Below the pieces are notes generated by a model, which did not search any database, was not told the origin of the DNA, and saw nothing but the letters and a program-made list of their open reading frames with translations. A DNA stretch of 16,302 nucleotides, taken from an uncultured Eubacterium sp. (GTDB lineage Bacteria; Bacillota; Clostridia; Lachnospirales; Lachnospiraceae). Of this stretch, positions 7,131-14,514 are shown in pieces (the stretch's first letter is position 1; the number at the start of each line of letters is the position of its first letter). Location of the stretch: assembly GCA_910584345.1 (NCBI GenBank), contig CAJTZX010000069.1, positions 1 to 16,302 of the forward strand. Direction: 5' to 3'. A program made the position numbers and the translations under genes.

Positions 7131-7167
7131 AAAAACCGGACGGAAAGAGATTTCCGGCCGGTTTTTT
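7131..7167 (+). terminator. Intrinsic terminator
   Basis: Arms 7131-7146 and 7151-7166 pair over 16 bp with one mismatch, around a GAGA loop, with a GC-rich core and six T at 7162-7167. It ends the transcript of the small membrane protein gene and the repeat tract. The A-run on the left arm means it could also work on the other strand. Confidence 0.9.
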
Positions 7168-7218
7168 GCTGAGTGAATTCATATAAGCTTTAAACATTTC
7201 TCCGGAGTATCAATAAGA

Positions 7219-7246
7219 TTGACGATTTAATCATGTGCATGATAAA
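7219..7246 (+). promoter_or_regulatory. Candidate promoter of rlmD
   Basis: TTGACG (7219-7224), 16 bp, GATAAA (7241-7246). The -35 is good and the -10 is weak. It lies between the terminator at 7131-7167 and the chosen rlmD start, which makes the earlier in-frame ATG at 7235 unlikely. Confidence 0.4.
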
Positions 7247-7315
7247 AGGGCTGCTGTTTTAGGAGATGACAAATCTTTCGGCATGTGGAATATAAAATAT
7301 GGAAAGGATAAAGAG

Positions 7316-8986
7316 ATGAAAAAAGGTGAAATTGGTGAAGGAATCATACAAAAAGTTGAGTTTCCAAATAAGTGTATGGTCTTAACGGAAGAGGGGGAAA
7401 AGGTTATTGTTAAAAACGGTGTAGCAGGACAGAGAGTACGTTTTTCCATTCAAAAGAAGAGAAATGGAAAATGTGAAGGCCGTTTGCTCGAAGTATTGGA
7501 AAAGTCTCCTTTGGAGATGGAAAAAACTGCCTGTGAGCATTTTGGAAGCTGTGGTGGTTGTACATATCAAAATTTGAATTATGAGCAGCAAATAAGACTG
7601 AAAGAGTCACAAGTAAAAGAAATGTTGCTGACAGTTGTAAAAGCTCCCGATCAAACATGGTTTGAAGGAATCAAACCTAGTCCGCTTCCATTCGGATACC
7701 GCAACAAAATGGAATTTTCTTTTGGAGATGAATACAAGGACGGGCCGCTTGCTCTGGGAATGCATCGGCGAGGCAGTTTTTATGACATTGTTACGGTAGA
7801 TCATTGCGTAATTACAGATGAAGATTTTAATCAGATTTTAAAAACAGCATGTGCGTATTTCTCCAACGAGCAAGTGAGTTATTTTAAAAAGAATTCACAC
7901 ATTGGCTATTTGCGTCATCTGTTAGTGCGTAAAGCAGCAAAGACCGGAGAAATATTGATCGATCTCATTACAACAACGCAGAGTTGCGGGACAACATCAG
8001 AACCAGAGCTTTTAGAAGGCTTTCAAAAAGCGTTGCTTCAGTTACAGCTGAAAGGGAATATTGTAGGTATTTTGCATACAAAAAATGACAGCGTTGCAGA
8101 TGCGGTAAAAAATGAGGGAACAGAAGTATTATATGGTCAGGAATATTTTTACGAAGAATTACTTGGACTGAGATTTAAAATTTCTACCTTTTCCTTTTTT
8201 CAGACCAATTCACTTGGCGCAGAAGTATTATATAAAACGGTCAGGGAGTATTTGAAAACGCCGGAAGATGGAAAGGCAGGAGTAATTTATGATCTTTATT
8301 CAGGGACAGGGACAATTGCACAGATGATGGCGCCTGCGGCAAAAAAAGTAATTGGCGTTGAAATTGTGGAAGAAGCAGTACAGGCAGCTCGCGAAAACAC
8401 AAAATTAAATGGACTGGATAACTGCGAGTTTATTGCGGGGGATGTGCTGAAAGTGTTGGAAACGATTAACGAGAGGCCGGATATGATTATTTTGGATCCT
8501 CCGCGGGAAGGTGTGCATCCGAAGGCGCTTAAGAAAATATTAGATTATGGGGTTGACAGGATGGTATATATATCTTGTAAGCCTACGAGTTTGGTGAGGG
8601 ATTTAGAGGTAATGCAGGAATGTGGGTATTGTGTTGTGAGAGGGGGGTGTGTGGATTTGTTTCCGGGGACTTATCACGTTGAGACAGTTGTTCTTTTGTC
8701 CCAACAAAAACCAGATGACACGATAGAGATCGACTTAGACTTAGATGAGCTGGATGCAACCAGTGCAGAGACGAAAGCGACCTATCAGGAAATCAAAGAT
8801 TATGTGCTGAAAGAATTTGGCTTGAAGGTTTCAAATTTATATATTTCTCAAATCAAAAGGAAATGTGGAATCGAAGTAGGAGAGAACTATAATCTGCCAA
8901 AGACAGAAAATCCAAAAGTGCCACAGTGTCCGAAAGAGAAAGAAGATGCTATCAAGGCTGCCCTGAAATATTTTGCGATGATCTAA
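7316..8986 (+). CDS. rlmD: 23S rRNA (uracil-C5)-methyltransferase RlmD/RumA with extra C-terminal domain
   Basis: SAM-dependent enzyme making 5-methyluridine in 23S rRNA (U1939 in E. coli numbering); paralogues with other uridine targets cannot be excluded. A TRAM-like N-terminus (about 1-65) is followed by the Fe-S cysteines Cys73, Cys79, Cys82 (CEHFGSCGGC) and Cys164. The SAM motif is DLYSGTG (326-332), then DPPREG (394-399) and the catalytic cysteine Cys421 in YISCKP; the conserved end is FPGTYHVETVVLLS (449-462). The core ends there, near the usual family length. A further 94 residues follow (463-556: DLDLDELDATSAETKATYQE, GLKVSNLYISQIKRKCGI, a P-rich stretch, then ALKYFAMI). I recall this tail from Clostridia proteins linked to mobile elements. 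The ATG at 7316 is chosen over 7235 because GGAAAGGA lies 7 nt before it and the family homology begins there. tnpV follows after 31 bp. Confidence 0.9.
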   Translation: MKKGEIGEGIIQKVEFPNKCMVLTEEGEKVIVKNGVAGQRVRFSIQKKRNGKCEGRLLEVLEKSPLEMEKTACEHFGSCGGCTYQNLNYEQQIRLKESQVKEMLLTVVKAPDQTWFEGIKPSPLPFGYRNKMEFSFGDEYKDGPLALGMHRRGSFYDIVTVDHCVITDEDFNQILKTACAYFSNEQVSYFKKNSHIGYLRHLLVRKAAKTGEILIDLITTTQSCGTTSEPELLEGFQKALLQLQLKGNIVGILHTKNDSVADAVKNEGTEVLYGQEYFYEELLGLRFKISTFSFFQTNSLGAEVLYKTVREYLKTPEDGKAGVIYDLYSGTGTIAQMMAPAAKKVIGVEIVEEAVQAARENTKLNGLDNCEFIAGDVLKVLETINERPDMIILDPPREGVHPKALKKILDYGVDRMVYISCKPTSLVRDLEVMQECGYCVVRGGCVDLFPGTYHVETVVLLSQQKPDDTIEIDLDLDELDATSAETKATYQEIKDYVLKEFGLKVSNLYISQIKRKCGIEVGENYNLPKTENPKVPQCPKEKEDAIKAALKYFAMI

Positions 8987-9017
8987 GGATATCGCTGATT
9001 TCAAGGAGGAATAACAC

Positions 9018-9388
9018 ATGAAAAGCACATTTGAAAAAATGGGTGGAACCTACACACTGGGAGCAGACGGAATTTACTATCCGAATCTTGTCAGTACAGA
9101 TGAAGAACCGCATTATGGGAAATATGGAATGATTCGGAAAACGTATCTGAAAGAGCATCGTCCGGCAATGTATTCCTGTATATGTTGGAAGACAGATTAA
9201 CAGAACATCTGAATGCTGTGGACGATGAAGCACAGGAGAGGATGGGTATTCTGGTGCGTCAGATGATGGAGAAGCAAGGCGTTACGGAAGAATTGAAAGC
9301 TCGTGATCAGATGGAATGGGTTAGGGCGGTAAATAGTATCCGGAATGCTGCAGAAGAGATTGTGTTGAAAGAATTAGTGTATATTTAA
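9018..9388 (+). pseudogene. tnpV: tnpV family protein, frameshifted
   Basis: TnpV is a small transposon-encoded protein of unknown function, common in Clostridia mobile elements. The first part (9018-9200) begins with the family signature MKSTFEKMGGTYT and continues to YLKEHRPAMYSCI, then shifts into WKTD and a stop. The second part, in another frame from about 9182 to 9388, continues the family sequence: LEDRLTEHLNAVDDEAQERM, GVTEELKARDQMEWV and IVLKELVYI. Alignment in memory to family members needs one extra base at about 9182 (YSCI-x-LEDRL), so a single-base deletion is the simplest explanation. A strong SD AAGGAGG (9003-9009) is still present. It follows rlmD by 31 bp and ends just before a terminator. 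Confidence 0.85.
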
Positions 9389-9395
9389 AGCGTAG

Positions 9396-9416
9396 AAAGC
9401 TCCTTCGGGAGCTTTT
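9396..9416 (+). terminator. Intrinsic terminator with UUCG tetraloop
   Basis: AAAGCTCC (9396-9403), loop TTCG, GGAGCTTT (9408-9415), followed by a short T run. It ends the rlmD-tnpV transcript and isolates the two-component operon downstream. Confidence 0.8.
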
Positions 9417-9461
9417 GGCTGTTTATAAGATAAATTCTGTCGGAGATTTTGACTTAATGAT

Positions 9462-9490
9462 TTGATTTATAAAACTGGCAATGATACAAT
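9462..9490 (+). promoter_or_regulatory. Promoter of the two-component operon
   Basis: TTGATT (9462-9467), 17 bp, TACAAT (9485-9490), with TG at 9482-9483 giving an extended -10. Initiation is predicted near 9497, leaving a leader of about 24 nt with a weak purine-rich SD before 9521. Confidence 0.65.
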
Positions 9491-9520
9491 TAGCGTAATT
9501 TGTAAGAAAGAAGAGAAAAT

Positions 9521-10204
9521 ATGAGTGAAAAGTTACTGATTGTTGAAGATGACAAAAAATTAAATGATGGAATCCGTCTGGCTTTAAAGAATGATGCTTA
9601 TTTCTTTTATCAGTGCAGAACTTTGCAGGAGGCTAGAGAGATCTTGAAAAAGGAAGATATCACATTGGTTTTGTTAGATGTGAACTTGCCGGATGGGAAT
9701 GGGATTGATTTTGTAAGAGAAATAAGGAAAAACAGTCAGGTGCCGATTATTCTGCTTACAGTAAATAACATGGAAGTAGATATTGTAACAGGATTGGAAG
9801 CTGGGGCAAATGATTATATTACGAAACCGTTTAGCTTGATGGTTTTGCGTGCAAGAGTGTCTGTGCAGCTTAGAAATAAAGAGGCAGCAGCTAAAAATTC
9901 TATGGAGCTTGATGGATTTGAGTTCTATTTCGATAAAATGGAATTTTTCAAAGATGGAGAACCTATTGAACTTAGTAAGACAGAACAAAAGCTCCTTAGA
10001 GTGCTGTGTGAAAACAGAGGAAAAGTATTGAAACGGGAATATCTGATTGACGAGGTATGGCAGGGAGATACAGAGTTTGTGGATGCTCATGCTCTGACTG
10101 TTGCAGTCAAACGCCTCAGAGACAAATTAGAAGATGATACGCAGAAGCCTGAATATATCAAGACGGTTTATGGAATTGGTTATACATGGGCGGTGAATGG
10201 ATGA
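9521..10204 (+). CDS. OmpR/PhoB-family response regulator
   Basis: A 227-aa DNA-binding response regulator. The receiver domain (about 3-118) has the acidic pair Asp10/Asp11, phospho-acceptor Asp53 (LLDVNLPDGNG), Thr80 and Lys102 (TKPF). The winged-helix effector domain (about 128-224) ends in the usual RLRDKLEDD...YIKTVYGIGYTW. Length is typical. The kinase gene overlaps its stop, so the pair is translationally coupled. The ABC transporter genes start about 1 kb downstream, and regulators in this arrangement usually activate the adjacent transporter in response to an envelope-active peptide. The target promoter is inferred to be the one just upstream of the ATPase gene. Confidence 0.93.
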   Translation: MSEKLLIVEDDKKLNDGIRLALKNDAYFFYQCRTLQEAREILKKEDITLVLLDVNLPDGNGIDFVREIRKNSQVPIILLTVNNMEVDIVTGLEAGANDYITKPFSLMVLRARVSVQLRNKEAAAKNSMELDGFEFYFDKMEFFKDGEPIELSKTEQKLLRVLCENRGKVLKREYLIDEVWQGDTEFVDAHALTVAVKRLRDKLEDDTQKPEYIKTVYGIGYTWAVNG

Positions 10205-11109
10205 TAGAAACAATTATGTTGATTGTAGTTATATTTGTCCTGAGCGGAGTTTTTTGGTACAGCTTTTTTTATCAGAAAGAAAAAAAGCTTTTTAACCGGT
10301 TGCAGCAAATGCTGGATTGTGCAATAGATGGAGAACTGGAACGGACAGAAATATCAGAGGAAAAGTATTCTGCTCTTGAAAACAGCATGAAACAATATAT
10401 AGACAGTAGCTTTCTGGCAAAAAAAAATCAACAGGAACAGAAAGAAGTGATACAAAAACTTATTTCAGATATTGCGCATCAGACACTGACTCCCATTTCA
10501 AATCTGAAAGTCTATGGAGAAATACTCTCTGAAGTGAGTAATGAAAATCAAGAGGAGATAGCTACCATTTTGGAGCAGACGGAGAAATTGGATTTTCTGA
10601 TACAATCACTGGTCAAATTATCACGAATGGAGAGCGGAATTATAGCAGTACATCCGGAGGATACTGCTATTGCACAGATGTTTGCATCCGTACAGCAGCA
10701 GTTTAATGTAAAAGCAATGGAGAAGGATATTTCCCTGAATCTATTTGACACGGATTTACATGCTATGTGTGATGCAAAATGGACTGTGGAAGCACTTGGA
10801 AATATAGTAGACAATGCGATTAAGTACACATCATGTGGGGAAAATGTTCAGATAAAAGCCGAGCAGTATTCTTTCTTTGTAAAGATCGATATCATTGATG
10901 ATGGCATTGGAATAGAAAAAGAAGAAATACCAAAGATATTTGGAAGGTTTTATCGGAGTCTGTCAGTGGCAGACCAGCCAGGAGTAGGAATTGGCTTATT
11001 CCTTGCAAGAGAGATCATTCAGGCACAAAAGGGGTATATAAAAGTGACATCAAAGAGAGGAAAAGGTTCTACATTTTCTGTGTTTCTTCCGATAGCAAAG
11101 AAGGAATAG
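10201..11109 (+). CDS. Sensor histidine kinase, short, single N-terminal TM helix
   Basis: A 302-aa membrane-anchored kinase. One hydrophobic helix (about 4-24) is followed directly by a cytoplasmic linker, with no extracellular sensor domain and no HAMP domain recognised. The dimerisation H-box is SDIAHQTLTPISNL with His93. The ATPase domain has the N-box NIVDNAIKYT (201-210), G1 DDGIGI (233-238), F-box IFGRFYRS and G2 GVGIGL (261-266). The H-box has Leu where related kinases usually carry Lys (HQTKTP). An in-frame ATG at 10186 exists, but the ATG at 10201 forms an ATGA overlap with the regulator's stop and is preferred. The lack of a sensor domain suggests that the adjacent FtsX-type permease does the sensing, as in Bce-like modules; this is inference. 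Confidence 0.9.
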   Translation: MIETIMLIVVIFVLSGVFWYSFFYQKEKKLFNRLQQMLDCAIDGELERTEISEEKYSALENSMKQYIDSSFLAKKNQQEQKEVIQKLISDIAHQTLTPISNLKVYGEILSEVSNENQEEIATILEQTEKLDFLIQSLVKLSRMESGIIAVHPEDTAIAQMFASVQQQFNVKAMEKDISLNLFDTDLHAMCDAKWTVEALGNIVDNAIKYTSCGENVQIKAEQYSFFVKIDIIDDGIGIEKEEIPKIFGRFYRSLSVADQPGVGIGLFLAREIIQAQKGYIKVTSKRGKGSTFSVFLPIAKKE

Positions 11110-11121
11110 TATCAAAACTGT

Positions 11122-11157
11122 GACATTTCAGAAACCAGATGGAGACATTGTTATGAT
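11122..11157 (+). promoter_or_regulatory. Candidate regulated promoter of the ABC transporter genes
   Basis: An extended -10 TGTTATGAT (11149-11157) lies without a recognisable -35, which is typical of activator-dependent promoters. GACATT occurs twice, at 11122-11127 and 11144-11149, exactly 22 bp apart (two helical turns), and could be a direct-repeat site for the OmpR-type regulator. Predicted initiation is near 11164. Confidence 0.45.
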
Positions 11158-11193
11158 AAAGTCTGTATTGTAAAGATCAATACAGACTTTTTT
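11158..11193 (+). terminator. Intrinsic terminator between kinase and ABC ATPase genes
   Basis: A perfect 13-bp stem (11158-11170 with 11178-11190), 7-nt loop, and six T at 11188-11193. It ends just 14 bp before the ATPase start and overlaps the predicted start site of the transporter promoter. Confidence 0.85.
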
Positions 11194-11207
11194 GATGGGA
11201 GGATGGC

Positions 11208-11888
11208 ATGAATATATTAAAAGCAGTGAATTTAAGAAAAATATATGGACAAGGAGAAACAGAAGTCAAAGCCCTTGATGGTGTAAATTTAGAAGTGGAA
11301 AAGGGGGAGTTTGTAGCGATTGTTGGAACTTCTGGGAGCGGAAAGTCTACGATGCTTCATATGATTGGAGGATTAGATAATCCAACATCTGGGCAGGTAA
11401 TTGTAGATGGACAGAACTTAAGCCATATGACAGATGAAGAGCTTACCATTTTCCGACGTAGGAATATTGGTTTCGTATTTCAACAGTATAACTTGGTTCC
11501 GATGTTGAATGTATGGGAAAATATTGTTCTTCCTGTGAAACTGGATGGAAAAAAGGTAGAAAAAGGTTATGTAGATGAAATTATTGATACACTGGGTATT
11601 CGGACAAAATTGGAAAACCTGCCAAGCGCTCTATCCGGTGGACAGCAACAGAGAGTGGCAATTGCAAGGGCTTTAGCTGCAAAACCAGCCATTTTGCTCG
11701 CTGACGAGCCGACTGGAAATTTGGATTCGAAAACAAGTCAGGATGTATTAGGGCTTCTGAAAGTAACCAGTAAGCGTTTTCACCAGACCATCGTTATGAT
11801 TACCCATAATGAAGAGATTGCCCAGATGGCAGACCGGATTTTACAGATAGAAGACGGAAAAATTGTTTCAGACAGTGGTTTGGTATAG
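11208..11888 (+). CDS. ABC transporter ATP-binding protein (MacB/LolD/BceA type)
   Basis: A 226-aa ATPase that powers the adjacent FtsX-type permease. Walker A is GTSGSGKST (40-48), the Q-loop is FVFQQYNL (Gln92), the signature LSGGQQQR (142-149), Walker B ILLADEPTGNLDS (Asp166, Glu167) and the H-loop ITHN (His200). The NLDSKTS sequence after Walker B is typical of the MacB/LolD group. GGGAGG lies 5 nt before the ATG. The permease ATG is 13 bp after the stop, so the two genes are cotranscribed. Such pairs do not move bulk solutes but use mechanotransmission to extrude or remove peptides and lipids. Confidence 0.95.
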   Translation: MNILKAVNLRKIYGQGETEVKALDGVNLEVEKGEFVAIVGTSGSGKSTMLHMIGGLDNPTSGQVIVDGQNLSHMTDEELTIFRRRNIGFVFQQYNLVPMLNVWENIVLPVKLDGKKVEKGYVDEIIDTLGIRTKLENLPSALSGGQQQRVAIARALAAKPAILLADEPTGNLDSKTSQDVLGLLKVTSKRFHQTIVMITHNEEIAQMADRILQIEDGKIVSDSGLV

Positions 11889-11901
11889 TGAGGGCGATTA
11901 T

Positions 11902-14451
11902 ATGGTAAAAGTAGAGAATAAAGAAACGTTACGATTATTGACGAAACGTTTTATGAAAATGAACCGAGCAAGAAATATTATTGCTGTTATGGCAATCATG
12001 TTGACATCACTGTTATTTACAAGCCTCTTTGTGGGGAGTGTATCCATGATACTTTCCAAAAGAGCAACGGAAATTAAGCAATTTATGGATTCATCCCATG
12101 CTATTGCGCAGAATTTGTCAGAAGAAGATGCGGAGAGATTGCAAAAAACAATAGAACAGGATGAAGATGTGGAACGATATGGTTCCGGTATTTTTCTGGG
12201 AGCTGGAATGGACGAACGGTTTGGATTTTCCGTAGAGGTCCGATATGCAGATGAAAATATGGCAGAAAGTTTTAATTGTCTGCCAACTACAGGAAGACTG
12301 CCGGAGAAAGAAAATGAAGTAGCACTTAGCAGCACGATATTGGAATCTCTGGGTGTTACACCAAAGATTGGGGAAGAAGTAACGCTGACCTGGGAAGTAA
12401 ATCCCATGCTGAAACAATATAAGACAGATACGTTTCAGATATGTGGATTCTGGCAGGGGGATAAAGCTGTTTTAGGTCAGATGGTCTGGGTATCCGAAGC
12501 CTATGCAAAGGAGAATCGTTATCCCGTTACGCAGGAAGAATTAGAAAATGGCATCTACAATGGAGGGAAAGAGTATTCTGTCTGGTACAAGAACCTTTGG
12601 AATCTGGAAAAGAAAACGGAAAAGATATCCAAAGCAGCGGGATTTACGAAAGCTGGGACAGGAATGGAAGTCAATCCGGCATATAATCTCTTTGAAGAGG
12701 ATTCATTTTCATTTTCTTCTTTAATTATAATGATTCTATTTGTCATATTAGCTGGATACCTGATTATTTATAATATTTTTAACATTTCTGTGAAAACGGA
12801 TATCCGGGCTTACGGATTGTTAAAGAATGTGGGGACAACGGGAAAGCAGTTGAAGAAAATTGTACGTATGCAGGCGTGGAGATTATCAGCTATTGGCATT
12901 CCAATCGGATTGCTTTGTGGTTATCTTGCAGGTCTTTGTATGGCTCCGTCCTTGACTGCAGATGCTGAAATTAGTGCACAGGCAGGAAAAACGGCTCAGA
13001 CAGTAGTATCAGCAAATCCTTTGATTTTCCTTGCAGCGATACTTTTAACGCTTTTAACGGTGTATCTCTCCAGTCTGCAGGCTTGTAAAATGGTGGAAAG
13101 AGTTTCGCCTGTGGAAGCTCTGCGTTTGGCAGAAGGAGAGCAGTCACATAGGAAAATAAAAAAGAATACTTCTGTAACCTGGTGGGGGATGGCAGTTCAA
13201 AATGTGTTACGAAATTGGAAAAAGAGATTGATTGTTATGCTTTCTATCGCTCTTTCTATGGTGGTTGTCAACTGTATCGTGATGCTGGTGCAGGGATATG
13301 ATTTTGATTCTTACCGAAAAGTGTTTTTAGCTTCCGATTTTCAACTGGATCAGATGACGGGAAGTTTGTCAAATACGAATTTCAACGGTATTACACCTGA
13401 AATCAAAGAGATTTTGGACGAATGTCCTGATAGTGCTAAGACAGGATATGTGTATTATTCTGAAGAAACCCACAAGATGGAGCCGGAACTTCTGAAAACA
13501 TGGGAAGCATTCGCAGATAAATATGAAAAAAACTGGACCGATTATGAAGAACAGGTTTGGGAAGATGCAAAGGCTTCCAATACAGTAAGTGTTCATTTTC
13601 TCGGAATCAGCGAGTCGGTGTTTGACAAATTAGAATGGAGAGGGGAAAAATGCTCTTGGGATACATTTAAAAGCGGAAATTATGTGCTTGTAGATTATGG
13701 TGATAAATATGCAGAGCATCCGGTTTCTTATTATCAGACTGGGGATATTTTTCAGATGGAGTACAAAAATGGAAACCAAAAAGATTACGAAGTCATTGGA
13801 GAAGCACTGATGCCATATGCATTGGATTATCCGTATGCAGACCTTATCTATATTACGGTATTAGTTCCAGAAGATGAGTATATTACCCAGACGGGAAATG
13901 AATCAGCCATGTATGCTGCCATCGATGCAAAGAAGGGCAAGGACAAGCAGATAAAAGAATACATTGATGAAAATATTTTGAAAGAAAATGATATGATCAA
14001 TGTTTTTTCTGTATTGGATATGGAGGAGAGTTTTCAGCAGTTTGTCAGCAAATATTATATGATCGGTGGTTTTCTTGTCGTTATTTTAGCATTTATCGGT
14101 ATTATGAATTTCTTTAATACAACAGCAACCTCTGTAATCAGCAGGAAAAAGGAACTGGCGCTTTTGGAAGTTGTTGGAATGACGAAAAAACAGGTATCGA
14201 AAATGCTAGTGACTGAGGGATTCCTATATTTGGGAGGCGCATTTGTGATTGCAGTATTATTAGTTGTGTTTGGGGCAGAGAAGATTTTAGCAAATACACT
14301 CGGTACGGCATTTTTCTTCCGGCTGCATCTTACGATAGTGCCATGTGTGCTTATGATTCCGATTTTGGTTGGGATTGCGTATGTGATACCAAAGTATCAG
14401 TTTGAAAAGATGAGTCGGGAAAGCATTGTTGAAAGGATTCGGAAAGAATAA
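11902..14451 (+). CDS. FtsX-type ABC transporter permease with two large extracytoplasmic domains
   Basis: An 849-aa membrane protein, partner of the ATPase. Predicted helices: about 24-51, 270-295, 328-350, 374-396, 443-467, 720-745, 774-797 and 810-831. This is two copies of the 4-helix FtsX unit (1+3, 1+3), with extracytoplasmic domains at about 52-269 and 468-718. FtsX motifs appear after TM2 (KTDIRAYGLLKNVGTTGKQLKK) and after TM6 (SRKKELALLEVVGMTKKQ). After TM4 comes the usual ERVSPVEALR. The duplicated layout differs from BceB, which has ten helices and one large domain. An in-frame start at 11863 overlaps the ATPase gene; the ATG at 11902 with TGAGGG 7 nt upstream is preferred. With the two-component system it probably forms a peptide-sensing resistance module; the substrate is unknown. 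Confidence 0.9.
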   Translation: MVKVENKETLRLLTKRFMKMNRARNIIAVMAIMLTSLLFTSLFVGSVSMILSKRATEIKQFMDSSHAIAQNLSEEDAERLQKTIEQDEDVERYGSGIFLGAGMDERFGFSVEVRYADENMAESFNCLPTTGRLPEKENEVALSSTILESLGVTPKIGEEVTLTWEVNPMLKQYKTDTFQICGFWQGDKAVLGQMVWVSEAYAKENRYPVTQEELENGIYNGGKEYSVWYKNLWNLEKKTEKISKAAGFTKAGTGMEVNPAYNLFEEDSFSFSSLIIMILFVILAGYLIIYNIFNISVKTDIRAYGLLKNVGTTGKQLKKIVRMQAWRLSAIGIPIGLLCGYLAGLCMAPSLTADAEISAQAGKTAQTVVSANPLIFLAAILLTLLTVYLSSLQACKMVERVSPVEALRLAEGEQSHRKIKKNTSVTWWGMAVQNVLRNWKKRLIVMLSIALSMVVVNCIVMLVQGYDFDSYRKVFLASDFQLDQMTGSLSNTNFNGITPEIKEILDECPDSAKTGYVYYSEETHKMEPELLKTWEAFADKYEKNWTDYEEQVWEDAKASNTVSVHFLGISESVFDKLEWRGEKCSWDTFKSGNYVLVDYGDKYAEHPVSYYQTGDIFQMEYKNGNQKDYEVIGEALMPYALDYPYADLIYITVLVPEDEYITQTGNESAMYAAIDAKKGKDKQIKEYIDENILKENDMINVFSVLDMEESFQQFVSKYYMIGGFLVVILAFIGIMNFFNTTATSVISRKKELALLEVVGMTKKQVSKMLVTEGFLYLGGAFVIAVLLVVFGAEKILANTLGTAFFFRLHLTIVPCVLMIPILVGIAYVIPKYQFEKMSRESIVERIRKE

Positions 14452-14467
14452 TAACAATGTGTAAATT

Positions 14468-14508
14468 AGGCGTATGGATTTGATGGATCCGATCCATGCG
14501 CCTTTTTT
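14468..14508 (+). terminator. Intrinsic terminator after the ABC permease gene
   Basis: Arms 14468-14479 and 14492-14503 pair over about 12 bp including one G-U pair, with a 12-nt loop and six T at 14503-14508. It lies between the convergent permease and relaxase genes. On the opposite strand the hairpin lacks a good T-tract. Confidence 0.85.
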
Positions 14509-14514
14509 AGAAAA

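Noticed and set aside
9182..9388. Separate small gene of 68 aa
   Set aside because: It is the second half of the frameshifted tnpV, with no SD of its own.
11863..11901. Earlier permease start inside the ATPase gene
   Set aside because: The 13 extra residues overlap the ATPase C-terminus and do not look like FtsX N-termini; the ATG at 11902 has better context.
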